A stretch of DNA of 29,493 nucleotides from a virus. The notes beneath the pieces are model-generated. The model saw nothing but the letters and a program-made list of their open reading frames with translations. It was not told where the DNA came from and did not search any database. Each line of letters begins with the position of its first letter. The first letter of the stretch is position 1. A program made the translations under genes and the position numbers. The stretch is from positions 1 through 29,493 of IMG/VR virus record IMGVR_UViG_3300028592_000061; one strand, written 5' to 3'. Positions 7,334 to 14,645 of this stretch are shown here, in pieces.

Positions 7334-8425
7334 TTAGAATGCGGCCATCAATTTGTAATCTTCAATGATCTTTGCATCAATATTGAAGGCCATGTCAACA
7401 TTATATGTCTTCTTGTCTTCATTGTACCAAGGCTTAAGCTCAGTGAAATTTGACTCTTCTTCTGTTCCGATTTGGAAATTGTCTTTCGTCATCAGTACAG
7501 CTCTGTGAGGGAGATGAAGCTTAGTGCCGTTGTTAAAGTACTTAGCGATATATCTATCCCAGAAGCTAATAGGAACAACTGGAACACCCTCAAAGTATAA
7601 TGCATTGTATCCACCTTCAATTCTTTGGAAGGAAGAGTCAACATTTCTACTCCTTAGCTCTCTTGCATATTGATCAGCCAATGACTGAGTACATACAATC
7701 ATTTGACCTGAGTCACCTCTAAACCTGAAATCGGCCCCATAAACAAGCCCGTCGAATATACTTTCGGCAACCTTGTTTGAAATATCTGTTGGATCAAATT
7801 TTTGAGCCGCATAGTTTGCCCCCGAATTCTTAGAAATTGCAACCTTCTTAGTAGAGTCAGCAGCAACAATTGAATAAATCTGCTTCCAAAACCCATCTAT
7901 AGGATTAAAATAATCAACATCTGTTCCGGCTGTAATTGTTCCGGCAGGAGAGGCTGACACTAGAGCCGCATCTTTGTCTGAGAACCACACCAAACGCCAC
8001 ACCGTTTCTAGCAAAGCCTGTGTTATCCTTGTTTCAACAAAATCTGCGAAATCTGTTCCGGTAAGATCTGGCTTCTCTACTCCATTTTTTAATGAGTAAA
8101 TAAAGAAGCTTTCTTGAAGGTCTTTCCAACATTGGCTAAATCTGTCTTCGATGTATTCTGGATCCCAGAATTTTTGAGACATTCCAATCTGAGAAGGGTT
8201 ATTTTCCGGCGCACAGCCGTCTTGTTTCTTTCCAAGCAAGTCGAGCGCACCAAGTATTACAATCTGCTTCTTGGCTTTGATCCCCGTTACAATAGAATGT
8301 ATTGCATTAAGTGCTGGGTGCTGGAAGATATTTTCAAACACTGCTTCCGCAAGTGTCTTAATCTCTTCTCCGTTGAATGTTATATCTGTAGGGTCTATAA
8401 TTCCCCTCTTAAGAAGTTTTTTCAT
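7334..8425 (-). CDS. Major capsid protein
   Basis: A 363-residue protein directly after the prohead protease/scaffold gene, which is where HK97-fold capsid proteins lie. It resembles Bacteroidetes phage capsids: KFWDPEYIEDRFSQCWKDLQ, EDRF-type contacts, DFADFVETRITQALLETVWR (an axial-domain helix), WFSDKDAA, then FNPIDGFWKQIY and a beta-rich end (VPVVPISFWDRYIAKYF; HRAVLMTKDNFQIGTEEES). There is no clear N-terminal delta domain; scaffolding is probably supplied by the long coiled coil of the upstream gene. The start is 6 bases after the protease stop and has no Shine-Dalgarno. Confidence 0.85.
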   Translation of the reverse strand: MKKLLKRGIIDPTDITFNGEEIKTLAEAVFENIFQHPALNAIHSIVTGIKAKKQIVILGALDLLGKKQDGCAPENNPSQIGMSQKFWDPEYIEDRFSQCWKDLQESFFIYSLKNGVEKPDLTGTDFADFVETRITQALLETVWRLVWFSDKDAALVSASPAGTITAGTDVDYFNPIDGFWKQIYSIVAADSTKKVAISKNSGANYAAQKFDPTDISNKVAESIFDGLVYGADFRFRGDSGQMIVCTQSLADQYARELRSRNVDSSFQRIEGGYNALYFEGVPVVPISFWDRYIAKYFNNGTKLHLPHRAVLMTKDNFQIGTEEESNFTELKPWYNEDKKTYNVDMAFNIDAKIIEDYKLMAAF

Positions 8426-8431
8426 AGCTGG

Positions 8432-9616
8432 TTATTTCGAATTTTGTTTTTGACGTCTTTCTCTTGCAGCCTGGAATCTATTCTCAGGATCGGCCTCATC
8501 CCCCCTCCCAAATGTTTGTTGCCTCTGCTTCGGTTCTTTAGTAGAAGAAAGCTTTCTAAGCCTTCCTTCAAATTCTTGAAGCGCTTTCTTAAGTTCTTCA
8601 TTCTCGCTGCGCAGTTCACCATTCTCTTTCAATAGCCTTGTATTCTCAGAGAATAATCTTGCCTCTTCTTCAGAGCTTGTCTCTGCCTCTTCTTCTGATG
8701 CAGGTTTTATTTCTGTAATGATACCATCAACACAAACAATAGTACTACCATCAGGCAATACGAATTCACCGTTAGCAGGCTCCCCGCCAACTGTTGCCGA
8801 ATCTCCGACTTCAGGGTCGCCCTCTTCACGATCTACCTCTATTACAGTTCCGTCTTCTGCGGTTACTGTCATTCTTGATTTGCCATCCAGCTTATCAAGA
8901 AGGCCTCTTATGCCGGCAATGATAGAATTGCCGCCTTTTTTATTTTGCTTCATTATTATTGGGTCTGGTTTATTTACTGGGGTGGGATTCGCTTTACCTT
9001 CAAGCGACTTCAACACTTCACCTATAGACATTTTCTCAATATCCGCGAAGGAATGTCCTGGCATGTGGCCTTTAATGAAGACCATTGCCGCGGCGGTATT
9101 GCTTCTTAATTGTTTTTTGATTGCCTCAGGATTGGAAGGGATATTAACAACAGAGAGCTCGATTAACTCTTGACCTTCGAAGTAGTATGTTTCGTTTTCT
9201 GCTCCATAAGCCTCGTTACCTTCGCCATAACCACCGTTCCCAATTGGCAGGAAGCCAACTGATACGGCACGGAGAGTGCCGGCTAAAATCTTTCTGAATA
9301 TCTTTTCGGCCTTTGGGTTTACTTCTTTGCTTTCAAAAGTAACATCAACAAGAAGCATGTCGCCATCTACATAGGCACGGCCTGAGCCGATAACATTATC
9401 AGGATCATCTTCTTTGCAAGGGTCCCCATAAACGTTATGCTGGTATCCTATAACAGGATTATTGCTGAAGTTGTCAAGCTTCCAATTCTTTTGATTAAGA
9501 ACAGATCTGTGTCTATCTCTTGCAGGAGTAGAAGCGATAAACGTTATCGTTCTTGTCTCTTCAACATTGGACGGGATTTCTCTTACTTGACCATATGTTC
9601 TATTCTCTGAATGCAC
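8432..9616 (-). CDS. HK97-type prohead protease fused to scaffold-like coiled coil
   Basis: A 394-residue protein. Residues 1-165 are an S78/U35-type prohead serine protease: TITFIASTPARDRHRSVLN, GYQH with His60, LRAVSVGF with probable nucleophile Ser119, and ELSVVNIPSNPEA. It matures the capsid by cleaving scaffold and capsid proteins. Residues about 240-310 are acidic, and residues about 310-375 form a heptad-rich coiled coil (LFSENTRLLKENGELRSENE, then LKKALQEFEGRLRKL), a likely scaffold. The start is GTG at 9614-9616 because no in-frame ATG lies upstream before a TAA, and the family pattern begins here. That GTG lies in a perfect 9-bp stem (9613-9639). Confidence 0.88.
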   Translation of the reverse strand: MHSENRTYGQVREIPSNVEETRTITFIASTPARDRHRSVLNQKNWKLDNFSNNPVIGYQHNVYGDPCKEDDPDNVIGSGRAYVDGDMLLVDVTFESKEVNPKAEKIFRKILAGTLRAVSVGFLPIGNGGYGEGNEAYGAENETYYFEGQELIELSVVNIPSNPEAIKKQLRSNTAAAMVFIKGHMPGHSFADIEKMSIGEVLKSLEGKANPTPVNKPDPIIMKQNKKGGNSIIAGIRGLLDKLDGKSRMTVTAEDGTVIEVDREEGDPEVGDSATVGGEPANGEFVLPDGSTIVCVDGIITEIKPASEEEAETSSEEEARLFSENTRLLKENGELRSENEELKKALQEFEGRLRKLSSTKEPKQRQQTFGRGDEADPENRFQAARERRQKQNSK

Positions 9617-9639
9617 TATCTCGATTTTTTAGATAGTGC
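9613..9639 (-). promoter_or_regulatory. 9-bp hairpin covering the prohead-protease start codon
   Basis: GCACTATCT (9613-9621) and AGATAGTGC (9631-9639) are perfect inverse complements around a 9-base loop. The GTG start of the protease (9614-9616) is within the 3' arm on the minus strand. No T tract follows, so it does not look like a terminator; it may limit translation initiation of the protease. A smaller inverted repeat (TTAACA / TGTTAA, 9668-9685) covers the stop of the upstream gene. Confidence 0.5.
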
Positions 9640-9681
9640 TAAGTTGGCTAAGATCTACACGTGTTTATTAACAGAAGTTTG

Positions 9682-10371
9682 TTAATGAAAGGTGTATGGT
9701 TTAACAAACAGGTAGTCGTAGTTTTTAAAATCGTACTCGTGCGGAATGCGCGGGTATAAATGAATTTCTTTTGCATGAAGTTCCATTACTTCAAGCATGT
9801 AATTTATCGATGTACCCACGGTAAAAATGTTCTCTGCCTGCTCTATAACCTTTCCCCAATCAAGCAATGTATATCCAGGAATAAGACTCATATAAATATT
9901 TCTTAGTCCATTATCAGGATTAATATTTGATTGGCCTTTGAAGGATGTTAAAAAATTATTATTGACAAGATTATATCTTTCACCATCTTTAATGTTCAGT
10001 GTCGTACGAAGCCTTACTTCTGCTTCTGAATCTCTTGTCCATGTAAGCGTTCGCCATGTTTCACGTGGAAGATTAACAAGCATATACTTTGATGCCATAC
10101 ATAAGTAATACGGTACATTCATTAGCGAATCAGAAAACCTCATTGGTATAACAAGCGCATCTTTATGATAATAAAAATCTCGCCTGTCGTAATCTATCTT
10201 GAGATGATTCTTGTTGATGAATTCTATATCCGGGAAATGCTTTCCTATGTCAGCATATATTTCTTCCACAGGCCAAACAACCGAATACCCTTTGCTTATA
10301 TAATGCCTTGCGATGGGTACGATAAATAAAATATCGCCCAATCCTCTAAACTGGTTAATTATTATCTTCAT
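9682..10371 (-). CDS. Glycosyltransferase, family 9-like (GT-B)
   Basis: A 229-residue protein that starts with the N-terminal Rossmann pattern of heptosyltransferase-like GT9 enzymes (IINQFRGLGDILFIVPIARH), with the GxGD loop typical of the family. The second half has TVGTSINYMLEVMELHAKEI, which resembles the nucleotide-sugar-binding C-terminal half. It is shorter than cellular heptosyltransferases (about 320-350 residues), so it is a compact version. It overlaps the upstream GT2 gene by 17 bases and is the last of four co-directional sugar-modification genes. Substrate unknown: a virion protein, modified DNA or a host surface glycan are all possible. Confidence 0.7.
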   Translation of the reverse strand: MKIIINQFRGLGDILFIVPIARHYISKGYSVVWPVEEIYADIGKHFPDIEFINKNHLKIDYDRRDFYYHKDALVIPMRFSDSLMNVPYYLCMASKYMLVNLPRETWRTLTWTRDSEAEVRLRTTLNIKDGERYNLVNNNFLTSFKGQSNINPDNGLRNIYMSLIPGYTLLDWGKVIEQAENIFTVGTSINYMLEVMELHAKEIHLYPRIPHEYDFKNYDYLFVKPYTFH

Positions 10372-10996
10372 AGTCTAGTGCGACGTCTACATCATCGTAA
10401 TGTCTTTGAGTCGATGAAAATCCGATATGCTGAACTACCGAAGGTTTTGAAACAATAAAATATTTATCGTACGCCCTGCATACTTGCCAATCCCAGTTAC
10501 GATGCGAAAGGCAAGGCTCTACAATATCATATAATGATCTATCGAATAGCATGTTAATTCCTCCGATAGTATTCTTATAGTAACAGTCAGGCATTTCGTG
10601 AACAATGGCATGACGGCCTCCTGAGATTGTGTTGAATCCGGTTATAATTCGCTTCGGGTATTTAAGATACAGCTCAATGAGTTTTTGTTGCCAGTGTGGT
10701 TTTAGGTCAACGTCTGAATCAATATTAGAAAGAATCTCATACCCATTGTTGTAAAAATAATCCCAACCTTTCCGAAGCCCGTAAAACATATTCTTCCGGA
10801 TCGGATTTTTCTCCCGAATAATTTCAACTCCTGGCATATAGAATTCCTGAAATAACTTATTGGTTTTTTTGTCGAATGAAGCATCATTGACCAGGTAGAT
10901 AGTTGTATTGTGAAGCTTTGATTTTTTCAGGGACTCAAAAGTTCGCTTCAGATACTCAGGCCTATTGTGAATCGTAATAACTAAGCCTATCCTCAT
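10355..10996 (-). CDS. Glycosyltransferase family 2 (GT-A fold)
   Basis: A 213-residue compact GT2 enzyme. Its start (IGLVITIHNRPEYLKRTFES) is the classic GT2 opening, followed by YLVNDASFD and the metal-binding acidic motif DSDVD (ILSNIDSDVDLKPHW), the DxD equivalent that coordinates a nucleotide-sugar metal ion. The later NWDWQVCRAY segment fits the acceptor-side [DE]D/W region. There is no membrane segment, so it should work in the cytoplasm. It joins the upstream methyltransferase by an ATGA overlap. Acceptor unknown. Confidence 0.85.
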   Translation of the reverse strand: MRIGLVITIHNRPEYLKRTFESLKKSKLHNTTIYLVNDASFDKKTNKLFQEFYMPGVEIIREKNPIRKNMFYGLRKGWDYFYNNGYEILSNIDSDVDLKPHWQQKLIELYLKYPKRIITGFNTISGGRHAIVHEMPDCYYKNTIGGINMLFDRSLYDIVEPCLSHRNWDWQVCRAYDKYFIVSKPSVVQHIGFSSTQRHYDDVDVALDYEDNN

Positions 10997-11493
10997 ACTT
11001 TTTGAGCCATCACCATAAATGAACTATTCAGGTCAACCCCGGAAACAAAAACATTATTCCACATGTCCGGCTGATCTTTGAAATATGATTTCAATATTTC
11101 CGGAGTAAATGCGTTTACGTGCTTACGGTTATGATGCGGCCTCCAATATACCTGGGAGAAATCAGGCAGGTATAAAAATAATACTCCACTAGGTTTTAAA
11201 ACAGAATGCCAATAGTTCAAAACTCCCACCCAGTCATTCACATGCTCTAACATGTGGGATGAAAATATATAATCTACATTCAGCCACGGAAGATATAAAG
11301 CATGCCACTCAGGATTAATTGCCGGATCAATTATCATAGACTCAGGGAAAGACCAGTCTAGTCGGTTACAGCCTATATCGTATCCCCTGCCCTTGCAAAC
11401 CTCTTTAGCAAATGGAAAGGCAAACTTAGCCGCAAACCCTTGCGCCTGGAATGCCGGATAAACTTCTCCTTTGAATTGAATAGTGCTAATCAT
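10993..11493 (-). CDS. SAM-dependent methyltransferase (class I, type 11-like)
   Basis: A 166-residue protein with a shortened Rossmann methyltransferase core. Motif I is GRGYDIGCNRLD (the SAM-binding loop), followed by SMIIDPAINPE (motif II, acidic strand end), DYIFSSHMLEHVNDW (motif IV, with the SxxxLEH typical of methyltransferase type 11) and VLKPSGVLFLYLPD (motif V/VI). The end has FMVMAQK, the last strand. Enzymes of this type in sugar clusters methylate the hydroxyls of terminal sugars, but the substrate cannot be read here. It overlaps both neighbours by ATGA and lies between GT25 and GT2 genes, which suggests one pathway. Confidence 0.8.
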   Translation of the reverse strand: MISTIQFKGEVYPAFQAQGFAAKFAFPFAKEVCKGRGYDIGCNRLDWSFPESMIIDPAINPEWHALYLPWLNVDYIFSSHMLEHVNDWVGVLNYWHSVLKPSGVLFLYLPDFSQVYWRPHHNRKHVNAFTPEILKSYFKDQPDMWNNVFVSGVDLNSSFMVMAQKV

Positions 11494-12071
11494 AAAATAT
11501 TAAACTCTTTTAATCTATTAGAATAATCAACCGCCTTGCCAACATGATACGAAAAGCCTGGGGACTGAATTGCAATCATCGGATTGCAAACATAAGCGTT
11601 AAGCTTTCCTTCCTTGGAAAGCTTACCCAGGTGCCTATCAATATTTTTGATCTCATAACTGTTGTGAGATATAAAATGCTGATAAGCTTTCTTTCGTACT
11701 AACACGCAATGAAGGGCGCAAAAGTCTTCTACCTTATCGAGATATTCGTTGAAAGGATCTTTGCCATCTGTCCAGTAGATTCCCCCCAAGAGGATATCCC
11801 AATCGTCCGGAAGACTATCAATACACTTCTGAAATACTTCTATTGATTTTTCTGATTGAAAAAAAACATCGTCTTCGAAAATTAAAACACATTCCTCAGT
11901 CAGTGACCGAAGAACAACCCCCTTGAAAGAATCGCTAATCCCTTTATGAGTATCAGGATTCAGAACAGCCGGAAATATCTGAACGTCCGTAAATTTCTCC
12001 TGAAGATGCTTCAGACTCCTGTCTGAGTCCTTCAGGTGAATCACAACTTTTTTTACTTTCTCCAATTGCAT
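11490..12071 (-). CDS. Glycosyltransferase family 25-like protein
   Basis: A 193-residue protein. It begins VVIHLKDSDRSLKHLQEKF, like the conserved first strand of LPS-type GT25 enzymes, and has the diagnostic VLIFEDDVFF acidic motif (nucleotide-sugar/metal binding), then DDWDILLGG and CALHCVLVRKKAYQHF, all in family order. GT25 enzymes transfer galactose or glucose to LPS or proteins. The family N-terminus begins almost at residue 1, so the ATG at 12069-12071 is needed even though the first 119 bases lie in another frame of the HTH gene. It is the first gene of the sugar cassette. Confidence 0.82.
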   Translation of the reverse strand: MQLEKVKKVVIHLKDSDRSLKHLQEKFTDVQIFPAVLNPDTHKGISDSFKGVVLRSLTEECVLIFEDDVFFQSEKSIEVFQKCIDSLPDDWDILLGGIYWTDGKDPFNEYLDKVEDFCALHCVLVRKKAYQHFISHNSYEIKNIDRHLGKLSKEGKLNAYVCNPMIAIQSPGFSYHVGKAVDYSNRLKEFNIL

Positions 12072-12297
12072 GTGGATTCATTTTTTTAATGGCTCTTAAA
12101 ACAGTCATCCAGCTTAACCCATAATCTTCAGCTACATGATATAGCGCATCCCACTTGTCTCGCCCCTTCACCTTAACTGCAATATCCCACTGGTAATAAA
12201 TCTCTCTATCCCTAATGAGTGTAAGGTTTATTACACCACTTCTGTACAGCTCCGCAAGCGAGGCAACCGATTCCAACTTCTTCAATATCTCTATCAT
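11953..12297 (-). CDS. Small HTH protein following the tape measure gene
   Basis: A 114-residue protein. Residues about 48-73 (WDALYHVAEDYGLSWMTVLR, then AIKKM) look like a helix-turn-helix, of a kind I recall in short Bacteroidetes phage ORFs beside the tape measure. The start overlaps the tape measure stop (ATGA), supporting translation. The last 39 residues are low-complexity (Ser, Glu, Gly rich, ending SDISGCSES) and are read out of frame through the start of the GT25 gene. The function may be regulatory or structural; DNA binding is inferred from the motif only. Confidence 0.65.
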   Translation of the reverse strand: MIEILKKLESVASLAELYRSGVINLTLIRDREIYYQWDIAVKVKGRDKWDALYHVAEDYGLSWMTVLRAIKKMNPHAIGESKKSCDSPEGLRQESEASSGEIYGRSDISGCSES

Positions 12298-14645
12298 ACT
12301 GCTGCCCTTTCTTGAACTGTTGCAACTCTGTCCTGGCCACTGTTAATATCAGATACTCTAACATATATAGGAGGCTGAGACTCAATTATATTTTGAATGG
12401 TGTTCTGCTGCTCGAAGTTATTCAATACTGGTGCTGAGGCCATACGGGATGACATTCCTCCATCGTAATTTAAGATTCCCCCTGCGAATTTTGGCATTGA
12501 TCCGGAAGCCTGTTTCATTGCAAGTAATTCAGGATAGAACATTTGCGTTTCTCTTGCGGTCATTACTGATTCACCACGGGAAAGCATAGCAGGGATAGAA
12601 TCTGAAGTTCCATTCCCTGGCCCATCAAGATCAAGAACGCCATCTCGGAAGCTGTTTATTTTGGCAACGTTTGCCAAGCCAACTGCAACAGCAGTGGCAG
12701 CGGCAATATAGCCATAAACAGGAGTTGCGCCACTACCTGTTTTTAATGCTGCGTTAGCTGCTGCGTATGTGTCGATAAGAGCCTGAGCAGTTGCAAGAAC
12801 TTTATACTCCTTAGAACTCTCCTCAAACATTCCTGCCATAGTGCCAAGAAAGCTTGATGTTTCTTTTACTGTTCTCTTTCGATCACTATCTTCTAATTCT
12901 TTTTTAGCCTTTTCTAACTCTGCTATTTGCCCATAATACTTTTTATTTATATCTAATAGATTCGCCTTTTGCTCTTCTTCAATCATCGTTCTTTCTGCCG
13001 CAGCCAAAGAATCGTTTTCAAGCAGGGCAGCGTTTTTATCAATCTCTGCATTGACCTCGGCCTGATTAGCATCTTGTAACGCTTTAATTCTTTCCTCTGG
13101 CGATAAGCTAGGGTCATTTGCTCTATCGTTAGCCTCCTTCGCTCTCCTTTGTTGCCTTGATAAGCTCAATGCAAGTTCGGCAAGATCTAAAGCTTTAATT
13201 CTTTCCATCTCCGCCTTTGCCTCTTCTTCTCGCTTCTTCCTTTGTTCATCAAGCAATGCATTGATCTTATTATTGTTATCCTGTCTTAGTACAATGTATG
13301 TTTTTTCGGCCTCTATAATTTCGTTTCTGAGATCAGCTTCTTTCTGAAGATCCTCTTCTGAGGAGTCGCTTAATGCGTTTCTGGCTTCAAGATTGGCAAG
13401 CATGGCCCTCTTAAGATCAAGCTCTTTCTTTGCCGACTCTTCAAGCAATGCATTAGCCTTCACAAGAGCCTCCATCCTTCTTTCTTCAGAGGCTGTTGTA
13501 TCATCTGCAACCTTGATTAACAATTCCGCCTCAGCTCTTCGCTTTGCGTTTGCTGTTGAAAGTTCCCGCTCAATAGTAATGAGCCTTTGAAGTTGCGCCT
13601 GAAGCTCTGCCGCCTTCTTTCCTGCTTCAAGTGCTTGACTTCCTACATTAGCGATCTCCTCTCCTAACCTTTTCAGTTTATCAATAGGGTTTTCGATCCC
13701 AGTTCCAAACTGAGCAACTGCATTTGTTAAATCATAGAAGCCGTTTTTAAGATCACCTTGAAGTATTTTAACTATTGCCTTGCCTGCTAATCCTAATGCC
13801 CTGAACCTGTTAAGCACATTGTCAATTATAGCCTGTCCGAAGTCTTTAATTGTTTGAACCGGATCAGTGAAAGCCTTTTTAATTGTATCGAAAACAGCTC
13901 CTCCAAACTGCCCGATCTTATCGGTAAGCACTCCAACAATTCCCTCAAGGAACGCCATGCCCTGGGCCAGCTTCTTTGCGCCCTCGTTAGTCTTTGTGAA
14001 GTAAGTTACAAGAGAACCGAGTAAAACGATGAACGCTCCTATGCCAGTAGATATAATCGCAGCACGCAGAGAGCCGAATCCAAGATTGGCGGCTTTGATC
14101 GGGCCAGTTAAGCCGCTAAACTTTTCTGCTGCTCCCCCAAGGCTTTGCCCTAATATTCCAGTCCCGGCAATGGCGTCTTTGATTGATGCTGTGTAATTCC
14201 CTACATTCGTACGACCGTCTTTAATTCCCTGATCAAATTGAATGATTGCATTCTTAGCGGCCTCAACTTCTTCCTTCTGCCTGATGTACTCTTCGGTTAA
14301 TGCGAAGGTCCCGTCCTCGTTACGCTTTAATGTACCTTCAAGTAGCTTAAGTTGAGTCTGTGCTATTTGTTGTTGTCTAAGAAGTTGTTCATAACTTCCT
14401 TCTGCTGCATTGTTGGCGGCTGTAACAAGATCTATCTGCTTGGTAGTGTTAGAATACTCTTTCTGTAACTCACGAAGCTTTGAGGCGTTTTCCTGGAATT
14501 GAACAGAGTTCTCCTGACCAGAATCTTTAAGTTCCTTCTGTTGCTTCTTGATCTCATTAATAGACTTGGTAAGGTTTGCGGCCTTCTGATTTAAGTCTTT
14601 GATGTTAAGATCAATTTCAAGTAATATCTTCTTATTCTCTGCCAT
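12294..14645 (-). CDS. Tail tape measure protein
   Basis: A 783-residue protein. Residues 1-130 and about 340-560 are long coiled coils (for example KKQQKELKDSGQENSVQFQE). The centre has hydrophobic segments typical of tape measures (GFGSLRAAIISTGIGAFIVL, then LGSLVTYFTKTNEGAKKLAQ). The C-terminal third has a small-residue-rich, membrane-active-looking stretch (GATPVYGYIAAATAVAVGLA) followed by LDGPGNGTSDSIPAMLSRGE, a tape-measure signature. The protein sets tail length and probably enters the host envelope; 783 residues at about 1.5 angstrom each suggests a tail near 115 nm. It shares one base with the previous stop (TAATG). Confidence 0.93.
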   Translation of the reverse strand: MAENKKILLEIDLNIKDLNQKAANLTKSINEIKKQQKELKDSGQENSVQFQENASKLRELQKEYSNTTKQIDLVTAANNAAEGSYEQLLRQQQIAQTQLKLLEGTLKRNEDGTFALTEEYIRQKEEVEAAKNAIIQFDQGIKDGRTNVGNYTASIKDAIAGTGILGQSLGGAAEKFSGLTGPIKAANLGFGSLRAAIISTGIGAFIVLLGSLVTYFTKTNEGAKKLAQGMAFLEGIVGVLTDKIGQFGGAVFDTIKKAFTDPVQTIKDFGQAIIDNVLNRFRALGLAGKAIVKILQGDLKNGFYDLTNAVAQFGTGIENPIDKLKRLGEEIANVGSQALEAGKKAAELQAQLQRLITIERELSTANAKRRAEAELLIKVADDTTASEERRMEALVKANALLEESAKKELDLKRAMLANLEARNALSDSSEEDLQKEADLRNEIIEAEKTYIVLRQDNNNKINALLDEQRKKREEEAKAEMERIKALDLAELALSLSRQQRRAKEANDRANDPSLSPEERIKALQDANQAEVNAEIDKNAALLENDSLAAAERTMIEEEQKANLLDINKKYYGQIAELEKAKKELEDSDRKRTVKETSSFLGTMAGMFEESSKEYKVLATAQALIDTYAAANAALKTGSGATPVYGYIAAATAVAVGLANVAKINSFRDGVLDLDGPGNGTSDSIPAMLSRGESVMTARETQMFYPELLAMKQASGSMPKFAGGILNYDGGMSSRMASAPVLNNFEQQNTIQNIIESQPPIYVRVSDINSGQDRVATVQERAAV

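Noticed and set aside
8114-8635. 173-codon plus-strand frame
   Set aside because: It lies antisense to the capsid and protease genes and has no protein-like pattern or start context; it is a shadow.
9668-9685. TTAACA/TGTTAA inverted repeat as a terminator of the sugar cassette
   Set aside because: The stem is only 6 A+T-rich base pairs and no T tract follows on the minus strand.
12294-14645. Lytic transglycosylase domain within the tape measure
   Set aside because: No ESG/GLMQ-type catalytic pattern was found; only coiled coils and hydrophobic segments.
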